DNA from: Phoronis australis
Lineage: Eukaryota > Phoronida > Phoronidae
Assembly (NCBI GenBank): GCA_002633005.1
Contig: NMRA01000133.1
Location: forward strand, 195,886-259,885
Direction: 5' to 3'
DNA: 64,000 bases
Shown here: positions 41,401 through 53,400 of the stretch, piece by piece
Layout: each line of letters starts with the position of its first letter
How positions within the stretch are numbered: position 1 is the stretch's first letter
The notes under the pieces: model-generated
Database searches by the model: none
Seen by the model: only the letters and a program-made list of their open reading frames with translations
Told to the model about the DNA's origin: nothing
Program-made: the position numbers and the translations under genes

Positions 41401-44400
41401 AAACCTGACATTGCAAACTCCCCACAGTATAGATGTGGACTCACAAACATGAATATGAATTTTGCAATTCCCATTTGAATTTTCGTTTTTGGAGAACATT
41501 GAACCATCAAGTTAAATGTGGGAACCGTCGCCTGTAGAAAACCAAGAGAGGCATGATCTCAACATTTGACAATAAACAGCTTATCCGTCTAAATCCTGTA
41601 GCTGGGGACAAAAGTCAGTTTTTTGAGCTGTTGGGCATCGAGAAGAGTTTCGTTAACTTTACTTACCAGGGAGTTGCACGTGTTGTTTTAGAAATGGTAA
41701 CTTTTCAGTATTTCATGCAAAACTAACGAAAGAAGTTGTTTTCAAATTTTTAAAGACTGACTACTTGTTATCCTGCAAATAAAGAAGATTTACTAACTGT
41801 GTTTTTGACATCTTAATGTTCAATTTTGTGAGAAACTTCGTAAATTGAAATTTCCAGTATCAGTTGTATTGCGTAATAAATGGGTGAAATGTTACTTAGG
41901 ACGTTTATTGATATATCCTTATCACTGTTTCTTCATCTTTGTTTAGGCGCTGGTTCTATAACCTACTCCATTGTTGCCGGAGATCCCTCAAGCTACTTCT
42001 CTATCAACCCGTCAACGGGCGTGGTGACCACTCGGACCGTGCTGGACCATGAGCGGCACTCGTCTCTGCTGCTGAACCTGCAAGCAGCCATTGGCAACCC
42101 TCCTTTGTATGGTAGAACACAGGTAATTCGAAGCAATTTACTCCTAACTTGTTTCATTCCTGTTTGAAGTTTGCTATTTAGGCATGAGTTAGTTAACACC
42201 TCAATGGGTCTCTGACACGTTTACCATTGTCTGACAAGCAAATTAGTTCAGAGTGGAATGAATCAAGGTGAGTGGCAATAACTATTGTCGTTGAAGCCAT
42301 CAATGAACTTCATCCTGTCCCTTTTTCATCTTGTATAATATCATGGCGTATTAAAAAAATGAACCAAAACCAGGATTTTCAAACATGTTGCTACATGGAG
42401 CTTTAAAATAGTTTTCATAGCTATTTGTACTTGTTGCAAATTTGCGGGTTGTGTTTGCTTGTCACATGCAGGACAATGCAGTCATAATTTTCCTAAAATA
42501 ATTGAGTATTCTAAAATAAGCACACTGGAGTTGATGGAATGTTATTAATAGGGTAATCGTAACCATAGTGAACACATACAAACACGCCATCTAGTGTCAT
42601 GTTAAGAAAAACGGTTTGTTTTCTTCTGTTGTAGTTGAACATCACCATCACTGACGTTAATGACAACCCTCCCCATTTCAATATCCGTAACATCGCCATA
42701 AATATCCGTGAGGACACCGACACGAACACTGTCATTTATCAGGCGCACGCCGTCGACCCTGACAGTGGCGCTAATGGTCGTGTCCGCTACACGTTGCTAA
42801 CGAATCCTGCAGGCAGGTTCACCATCAACGCAGTGTCTGGCGCCATTCGCCTTACTCAAGCAGTTGACTATGAACAGAGAAAAAACTACACGGTTGTAGT
42901 TGGGGCACAAGATGGCGGAACACCTTCAGAGTCGTCGCAAATGGTCGTCATATTTAATATTCAAGACGTGAATGATAACGCACCTGTGTTCACAGCTAAC
43001 AAATACACGTTCACCATCTCAGAGGCTGTCGGGCCATCCACTAAGATCGGCCAGGTCAAAGCAACTGATCGCGATTCTGGAAACAATGCCCGTATCACCT
43101 ACAATTTGGTCCGATCTTCCCAGGCGCCCCTAAGCTTTGGAATATTTACCAATGATGGCTACATCTATAACACTCAGACTCTGAATCGTGAAGTCAAGGA
43201 CAAATATGTGTTTCAAGTTATGGCCTCAGATAATGGCAGCCCTATCAAGAACTCTTTGGTCACCGTTGAGGTTATTGTTGAGGATGTCAATGATGTTAGC
43301 CCTGACTTTACACGTTCGGTGTATCAGTTTTCTCTTTTGGAGAATGAGCCAGTAGGCACGGTCATAGGTATGGTGTCGGCAGTCGATGGTGACCTGGGAG
43401 ACAACTCCAAGCTCACTTACGAGCTAGTAAGCACGAGCAGCAGCTTTGCAGTGGAGCCCAACAGCGGACAAATCAAAACAAAGATCAGGTTTGATCGTGA
43501 GTCTGGTGTGATGGAATACGTGTTTACAGTCAAGGTTAAGGACCATGGCAGTGAGCCACTCAGTGACACGGCCGATGTCAAGGTCACTATACTAGACCGC
43601 AATGATAATCCGCCACAGTTCCAGCCTAGCTCCGCCTACAATGCAGGCGTGGAGGAGAATAAAGCCAAAGGAACAAGTGTCATCCGCGTGTCTGCCGTTG
43701 ATCCGGACGTGGGTCGAAATGGCACAGTGAGGTACTCGCTGAAATCCGGTGTTGGCGATAATAGGAACTTCCAGATCAATCCACTGTCAGGCTGGATCAC
43801 CACTACAGAAGTATTAGATCGTGAGACCAAGGGCTCATACACTCTTGTTGTGATTGCCAGAGATAATGGTATTCCGTCTCAGTTATCATCGCAGGCTACT
43901 GTTCAAGTAACTGTGAGAGATGTTAATGAACCACCCACATTCCCAACGGCATTCATTTCGTTCAGCGTAAAAGAGAACACGCCCCCAGGGACAATCGTTG
44001 GCAGGGTTCAAGCCAATGATAATGACCAAGGAGCCAATGCGGAAATCAAATACTATCTGGTTAGCGGAAATTTGTTTGGTACATTTGGACTGAACATGAC
44101 TACTGGAGATGTATACATAGCACGCCCTGTTGATTACGAGATGAGCTCTGGCTACCAAATGAGAGTGCATGCTGTGGACAGTAGTGCCATTAATCAGCAG
44201 AGTACCTACGTCAATGTCAATATTACGGTCCTCGACATGAATGACAACCAACCAAAGTTCACACAAGATCCAGTCGTCTTGAGCGTGAATGAAGGGTTAA
44301 GTAGCGGCTCTGAAGTATTCACGTACACTGCAACTGACGCTGACAGTGGCTGGAACAGCATGTTAAAGTACACCATTGTTAGCCAATCGCCTGATGGCCA

Positions 44401-47400
44401 GCCATATTTTGTTCTTGATTCCACTTCTGGCAAACTGACGGTTGGTCCTCGTGATATTGACGCAGAAGTCGACAGTGAAATTCTGCTCATAGTTCAAGCA
44501 GAGGACCAGGCTGTAAAAGTAAGTGACAGAAGAGTGACTCGTCTAACCACCATTATCACGGTAGTTGATCTCAATGACAATGCGCCATCATTTCAGTCGA
44601 GAAATGTCATTAGCGTCATGGAGGACGAACCAGTTGGATACCCGGCAACACACGTGATTGCCCGTGACAACGACAAAGGAGAAAATGGCCGTGTCACGTT
44701 CACGATTCTATCGGGGAATGCCGAACAGAAGTTTCACCTTGATACCACCTCGGGTCTTCTTACTCTCAAAGCCATGTTAGATCGTGAGGAGAAAGCGCAA
44801 TACCAGCTTGTGATTATGGCCACTGACCATGGGTCAACCCCAAAGTCATCCACGCAGACCTTGACCATCAATGTAATTGACCTGAACGACAATGCGCCTC
44901 ATTTTGAGAAGGCTGTGTACAAAGTTAACGTTACAGAAAATCAGCCTCAGATACCTGTTACTACTGTCGTGGCAACGGACACAGATTCAGGTCAGTTGTT
45001 GTTGATTTATAGTTTCTAGGAAATTTTACATTATAGACATTAAGAATTAGCATACTGCAAGCATTCAAGCTTGTGTGATATGCAAGCAAAGGATCTACTT
45101 TGTAAAATTGCTTTTTCCTAAATAATATTTAATAACCAATGGCTTTGAAATCTGAATGTCTAATAAAAATGTTTAATCGTATTATGAGGGAAAAATTCTC
45201 GCATTGATAGTTATTAGGTTTTCACCACAATGGACATTGTGTGACATGGTCTAATCAACTACTGGTGGATTTTTTTCTTAAAGCCTAAGTATTTACTGCT
45301 GAAAATGAACAATCGTTTCCTTCAGTAACTTGAAAACCATATTTTTAACTGACTTCTTCTTTTGGAGGCTTCATCATATTGTCAGATGGCATTAATTTCA
45401 ATGGAAGTTTTGTTTATTTTCTATTTTTTTCATTTTATTTTTGTTAAATGGATGTTACACTCTTTTCTGATGCAGGCGATAACAGCAACCTGACCTATTT
45501 CTTTGCTGAGGGCACAGCTGGTGGAAAATTTGAGATCGACGCAAAGACTGGTGAGATAACTACGACAGAGGTTCTTGACCGTGAGCAAAGGGATACGTAC
45601 ATCTTGACCGTGTACGTCCGCGATAATGGCTTCCCAACGCAGTACGATTCTGCCACGGTAATTGTGGATGTGCTGGATGTCAACGATCACACACCAGTGT
45701 TCGTCTCTTCAGTTTATGCCCTAGTGGTTCCGGAGAATAATGCAGCCGTGACGGTGATTCATTCCGTGGTGGCAACCGACGCAGATTCCGGTGTCAATGG
45801 CAATATTACCTACAGCATCATAGGTTGGTAGATAACATTTTGGCTTTTTTTTATCTACAGAAATTGTTGTTAGGCTTTGCCATACATTTACAGTTTCTGA
45901 AATTTAGGACTTTTGCCACTGCAATCTGAAAGTTATCTGTTGGAATAGCCTGCCAGGGAATGTTGTCGAGACAAAGAAAGATTGGATTTAGGATTCAAGT
46001 GTTTCAGTTACTTTCCTTAAAATCAAAGTCTTTGTTAAAATGTCACCCATAGGGTTGTATATGCTTACAGTAGCTATTTCCAGTATATTGGTCTCCATCA
46101 TTATTCATTTGACCACTTGATTTTTTTGTCGAAGGATGGTTTAAATAATAAGAAATAAACACTCATTCAAACTATGTTTTTTCGTTTCCAGCTGGTAACA
46201 TTGGCAACAAGTTCTCTATCAATCCACGGACAGGGGAACTTAGTGTGGGTGCACTCGACCGAGAGGCACAGGCTCGCTACAACCTCACTATCCGTGCTCG
46301 AGACCAGGGTGTGTCCCCCCTCTCCAGCACGTGTCTGGTCACGGTTACTGTGGAGGACATCAATGATAATGACCCCGTCTTCACCAAGGATGTCTACGCG
46401 AAGAGTATATATGAGGATGAACCCATCGGTGCCACGGTGATGACGATTCAGGCTACGGATGCAGACGAGGCGGGCAATAATAGCAAGATCTCGTATAGTT
46501 TGAACAACAGGACCCAGGGAATGTTCAAGATAAACAATAGTACAGGCGTCATCACAACAACAGGGTAAGTGGTCAATGGTAGATCACAATAACAGGGTTA
46601 GTGGTCTATAGTACATCATAGTACAGGGTAAGTACATTGTATACATCACTACAACAGGGTAAGTGGTGTATTGTGTATATCACAACAACAGGGTAAGTTG
46701 TCTATAATATATCATAGCAGCAGAGTGTGTGGTCTATAGTATATTGTCTCAGGTAAGCCGGAGAAAAACTCTTGCATAAATCTGATTCAATTGGACTTAG
46801 AAAAGGTGAAATCTGAATTATCCAAAGGGATGATTGTGCAAACTAAAACATTATATGTCTCAGATGTTGGATCAAACTAGAATGAGATTTTATCCTTCAA
46901 AAGCAAAATCCAACTTATCGTAAGGGTCGAGTGCACAAACTTTATCTAACAGAAATTTTGTCCAAGTTAGACGAGCAATCCACTTAGTAGTGTTTGTCAT
47001 TTATTTTATTATAAGTTAGAAAGGAATAACACACGCTGATATAGATCCACTTGGTCATTCAAACTTCCACACTGATGATATAAAGACATAATGTGCATTA
47101 CTAATGTACTAATGTGCTTTCTTCATCAAAATGTCTACCATGAAATTTTTGTATTATTTTCTTCTCCTTTTTATTCTTGAGTTATTGCCAAAGACTATTG
47201 TTATTATTTCCTCATAGTCACATGTTACAAGGATATGTAAGAGGTAATGGCGATTAATTAGCAATTTTACCGTTTACATTTTAGCCTCTTAAACCGGGAG
47301 AAAGTTGCCAGTTATCAGTTTGAGGTAAGAGCGTCCGATGCCGGGCTCTACGATCCCCGGAAGTCGGTCAAGCAGGTGACCATCACAATACTGGACGTCA

Positions 47401-50400
47401 ACGATAATGCGCCCTACTTTACACAGATCCCATTCAATGCTAACGTCTCCATCGGAACACGAACGGGAACGGAAATATCACAGGTAGAGTTCTCACGAAC
47501 GCGTATTCACATGTTATTCAAAAATACCTGATAGGACATCAACCTTAGTGAATTAATTGCCAGTTCTTCACAAATCCAGAAAGCCCTTCTCATTTGAGTA
47601 AGGAACAAGTTGAGACCAATTTCACAGCAGTAAGTCTAAGACAACAGTTTGCTTTTTGGGTGGAATGCAGGTTTATTGCCACTTTAAGTGAAGAAAATAA
47701 TGGAATGAAATTAATGAGAATTTTGTTGGTTCCAGTTGATTGCTGAAGACAAGGATGAAGGTGTCAATTCTCAGATCGTGTACAGATTCAAGCAGCCTGA
47801 TGGAAAGCAAGAGAAATATTATAGTATTGAGAGCTTGCAGAACAAAGGTCACGTGAAAGTAAAGCGGTCGCTTGACATCAACGCAGGCAACATTCACACC
47901 ATGACAGTGAAGGCATGTGATAACGGCATCAACAAGCAGGGAGGAAGTGATTCACTCTGCTCTGAAGGTAAGATAACTTTGTACTCGTACGCCCAATTCC
48001 TGTGTTTCAGTCATGTCATAAAGTCCAAGACAGATGCAAATTGCCTATTCCTAAAATACCACATAATACAGCAGTTTACTTTTCTATTTCACAATATATT
48101 TGTTCTTCATTTTTTGCTTCATCCATTTAAATAAAGCCGTTCCTTGACTTTTCTAACACAGTCCCTGCTTTCACTTGTCTACTGACTGCGTTGCTAGAGG
48201 TCGTTGATCTTCCAATTTTTCACAAATCCTGATGTTCATAGTCCTACTGTTTTCAGACAGAGATTAACATTTGCTGAGCTGACCTAAGGAGTGAATTGAA
48301 AGTGCTCAACACTAAAATGGGATCATCTGATTTCATAGCCAAATTTCATTTTTTCACCTGTTTCACAACTTGCTGGTATTGGTAATGGTTCTTGTATAGT
48401 AATCGCACACTATCAAGAAAAATATTTTTACCTGATGTGAGACGAGCAACTTTCTATTTGAATTGTATGAGCTGTTTTTTTGTCTTTCTTGTTTCACTTA
48501 TTTGTCAATCCTACCCTTGTTTCCCCAGGTTTACTGGTGGTCCGTATTGGCGACAACCCAAGTATCAGTACGCTGCGCTTTGACAAGTTTACCTATGCCG
48601 CATACATTTCTGAGGCAGCCACCGTGGACACTGAGGTAACCACTGTCAGAGCCAGCTATGTACAGCCTAGCCCAGGACAGACGAGCATAAAGTACAGCTT
48701 TGCTAACAGTAACGATGATGAGATTTTCCGTATCAACGAAGATAATGGTAGGTTATCCTATTACCCCGAACATTAATCTTTTATAAGGGACTTAATTTCT
48801 AGTGAGTGACAGAAGTTTGGATTTTCGTAAGAGGTTTACAACTTTTCTGGGCATTCTTCCAATAATTCCGTGTTGAAGTACTACTCAGTGTTTACCCACA
48901 ATGCTGTGCCCAAGGAAGCCACTTGAGCTACAACTACAACCGTGCTTATAACTAATTGCAAATCAAACTTAGCTTGTCATTATTCTACATGCCAATAAAG
49001 TTTCACTACCTTGTATAGTGGCCAAAAACAATATGAGTTATTGTTAAGAATTTGTGGTTCATTTGTTGATGTATTATGCCTGGTTTTTGGATAATTTACT
49101 CCTGATTTACTTTTATTCAACTAGGTGTCATCACTATCAAGGATCAGACCAAGTTGGATTACGAGACGACCCAGCGACTTCGTCTCATTGTTCTCGCAGC
49201 ATCTACCACGGCACATGGCTACACAACTGTCTGGGTCAATTTGAATGACTACAATGACAATGCCCCCAAGTTTGCTGAGAATCGATACACATCGTCCGTG
49301 TACGAGGGCAACAACAGGGGTACTTATGTAACCCAGGTAAGTCGCAGTCTGAATTTTCATTGGGAAGTTATTTGTAGGAATTTCTTTTTGAAAGCAGCGA
49401 GAACAATTACAATTAAATTCAAGTAACCAAATCGTAGGGCTAGAGGATAGCAAGTTTAGTGTAGGGTTACACATAGTGTGTTCAGAGAAATTGGCTTATA
49501 ATATAGAAAACGTTCTGAAAAGGGAAAAAGGATTATTTTAGACATAAGGACTCTTATTGTTATGAACATTATTTTGTTTGTCTATGTATAAGGATGAAAC
49601 TGTCCTAAATTAACACTCATCATAATTGATGCTCTATATTGGTATGAAAGGCCTCTGGCCCAGAGCGTGTTCACAATGTTCTCTAGCCAATAGAGGGTGT
49701 TTAGTGAAGCCTAGCTTCAGTTAGCTTGTGACACTGCAGGCTCATGGTGTGTTTGGCTTGTGACATGAACATAATGAATGTATACGCTCAGAAGTTTATG
49801 GGCAGGATGCCCACTGCAAGTCTGATTGGATTTCTATGTGGCATCTGTGGTTCCGTTGGTTCAGTTTACTGGAATGTCTGCAGAGTTAGCAGAAGGTACC
49901 TGGTTCGCATCCCGGTCGGGGCAGAAATCTTTTCAGACTTGTGTTCATTAGGTCATATGATGTGGCCAACAGGTGGCGTGCAGACCAGACTTAAGACAAG
50001 AACATGTTTGAGTTGCAAATGATCTAGCACTGCTGTTTCATTATGAAACCTTTTATAAAATCATGCTCGCTAACATTTATTATAGGTATCGGCCAGCGAT
50101 GCAGACTCTGGCGATAATGGCCAGATTCGCTACAACATTGTCAGTGGCAACCGCAACGATGCCTTCACCATCTTCCCTGCTCATAGTGGGATCGTCACGA
50201 CCAATAAGAGACTTGATCGTGAAATCCAGGACTCCTATAGGTTGGAGATCGAGGCGGTCGACATGGGTGACCCACCACGCTCCAGTACATGTACTCTGAG
50301 GATTACAGTGGTGGATATCAATGATAACGAACCGTTCATACCAGACCTGGTGCCAGTTAGTCTCCCAGAAGGTAAGTTTGATCCCATCAGGTTGCTCCTA

Positions 50401-53400
50401 AATGAGTATTCTGAATATGTAAGCCATGTTATGGAGGTAGTATCTGGCTGAAATAAGTAGCATATGAGATCATCCTAGCACACAAAATTAAAGTTTTCAG
50501 AATTGTGGTGTAAAGCATTCCAGAAAAAAGCGATTAAGCTAAAATTTTCCAGAAAAATCGCAATGGTTGTTGAAAAATTGTTCTAGTGTGCTGTGAGAGT
50601 CATTAACTCATACTTACTCGGAACAGTCTTTATTCTACATTTTCTTGGTCATTGCATTATTTTTTGGACTTGAAAATTGGCGTTGTTCTCTTTACAGGAA
50701 CTGACGTAGGTACTGTCATCACCACGGTAACAGCCACGGATGCCGACACTAACCCCACACTTACCTACAGCTTTGCTCCCAATGGTAATCCTGACAACAC
50801 GTTCAGCATTGATCGGTTCAGCGGGAAACTGAGCTTGGCCAAGAGTGTGGACCACGAGAAAAAGTCTCTATATGTGCTCATGATAACGGTGAGTGGACAG
50901 TCTGATGTAGTCCAACTTCCTTCACTGACAATGGGACATTTCTTTCCATTGCATAGAAGGCGTTTGAGTCGTCCTATTTTTGAATCCAAAACACTTGAAT
51001 CCTTGATAAGTGTAATAAGGGATGGTAATATGATCAGCTGCGACCAATACATGCACTAATATACATAACGCTTAAATCATCAAATAACACCCAGCAGGAA
51101 TTTGCATCAGTCGGTTCCAACCGAACCCAACTGCTTTCTTCCACATTAGATTAAAGAGACTTAACATAAAGGTCACATGGAAAAATTAGAACACAAAAAC
51201 AAGCGAATTGTTGAACATTTTCTGAGTTGTGCAAAGATCTGACTTGTGTGCCACCTGTTGTTTCAAGTTATGCATGACTGGAAATAAGGCTGTGAGAAAA
51301 GTCCAACGAAAGTAGGTAAATTTCACTTTAAATACACTTGTCATAGAGACTGTTTGTCAACTTTTCTTACAGGCCTCGGACACCGTTCACGACACCACAG
51401 CCAATTTGACGGTGAATATCCTCGACGTCAATGACAACGCACCCGTCTTCAGAGACACCACCTATATGGTAGATGTTCCCGAATTGTCACCTCCTGGGTA
51501 TTCTGTCATTACTGTGACCGCCTCCGACGCCGACTCTGGGCGGAATAGTGACATCACATACAGTATTGTGTCCGTCCAAGGCAGTGAGGCATTCCATATA
51601 AATCCTTCAACTGGTGAGTTCTGAATATGACTATTCTTTTGTTGCTCAGGCGCTTTTGTTGCTGAGACTCATTTGTTGCTGAGGCTTTTTTGCTGCTGAG
51701 GCTCTTTTGTTGCTGAGGCTATTTTGTTGCTGAGGCTATTTTGTTGCTGAGGCTATTTTGTTGCTGAGGCTATTTTGTTGCTGAGGCTATTTTGTTGATG
51801 CTTGAATAGAAGGGACCTCTCTATGCAATAATGTATGTTTCTCAGATTTTGTGAGCAAAGAAAATATTAAACGCAGTAACAGTTGTTGATCCATAAATCA
51901 AGCAAGCTGTTTTTCTCTGTTACGCATTCCCATCAACTGTTCTGTCGTTTCAGGTACCATCTACACTAATAAGACGGTGATCTACTCGCCCAATCAGCAG
52001 GTAATCTCTCTGGTCATTACAGCGACGGATAATGGCCGTACACCTCTCAGTAGTCTGGTCAGTGTACGTATACGCATTACGGATATCAACAACTACAGCC
52101 CTAGGTTCCTGGGCAGTCCGTACAGGTAATGACTGGATTTGGTTGTAACTATTCACTTTTGTTGCCAGAAGGCTGGGTTGGTTATGTTCAGACACTGTTT
52201 ATCAAAAAGTGACATTTAATGTGAGTGAACTCAACACTGGTTTCATGAGAATTGTTCAGTTATTTCTCACAAAAATAATTAAGTCCATTCTTTTTGAAAT
52301 TTTACATAAATTTTACATGATAAATTTCAACTTTCCTTGCCTTATTGCATGTCAAATAGGTTTGTTGAAGAATTATTCTGAGTGTATTGAAAGCAGCCTT
52401 GTAGGAATTCGTCTTACTTGGTAATTGACTGATTGCCTTTAATTCATTCTGGCCTTTCTTTGCTGTTGTTATTCTAAAGCTTTGTCTTGTTACTATGAAT
52501 CTTTTTGTACCATTTATTATCAACTTTTCTAGTCTCTGTTCTTTTTGGAAGTTTTGTCAAAGATTTAATCCTGTCTTGTAAATGGTCATAAATGGTCTTT
52601 TTGCAGCGCTTATGTCAATGAACACACGGCCACTGGCAGGACCATACTGCAAGTGTCGGCTGAAGACAAAGATGATTCGACGGACAACAAACGCGTCAAC
52701 TACGAGATTCAATCTGGTAATGAGGAGAACAAGTTTGAAATTATCCCCAGCACAGGAGAGATAATTTTAGTCGGAGATCTAGATCGCGAGACTAAGTCAT
52801 TGTACACACTCAGTGTGAAGGCTTCGGATCACGGCACGCCACCTATGGCTTCTACTGCCACTGTGTTTATTTACGTAAATGATATCAATGACTGGGCACC
52901 GGAATTCAATCAGTCCGTGTATAGTGTATCGGTCGATGAAAGCATTCCACCAGGGACATCTATTGTCCAGGTTTACGCCACCGACAAAGATGTCGTCAGT
53001 CAAGAGATTGAGTACGCGATCACTTCGGGCAACGAGGACGGAATGTTTGTCGTTAATGAGCAGACCGGCTTGATTTCTGTTTCGTCGACCAAGCAGGTTG
53101 ATCACGACACAAAATCGATATATAAACTGGTTGTCCGGGCACGAGACTCCGCCATTCAAGGACAAGATCGTTTGTCTGCGTATGCTACTGTCATAGTGAA
53201 CATTACTGATATCAATGATCATGAACCGATGTTCCCAGTCCTGATGTACCTAGAAAGTGTCAGGGAAGATGCTAAAGTCGGTACAAGTGTGTTCACAGCT
53301 CACGCCAACGACGGAGACAAGGGAATCTATGGCACTGTGGAGTATCAGATTACTGAGAATAACGAATATTTCCTCATCGATAAGAACACAGGTGTGGTAA

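Noticed and set aside
42635-42700. Exon 7 block as the start of a separate gene
   Set aside because: It begins with TTG directly after a good acceptor. Its first residues complete the EC8 linker begun in exon 6, in phase.
43886-44490. Long antisense frames opposite exon 7 (94-126 codons)
   Set aside because: They are shadows of the cadherin coding sequence, with no independent protein features.
49858-49912. tRNA gene
   Set aside because: Box A and box B are present, but the acceptor stem does not pair and the 3' side runs into a SINE-type tail.
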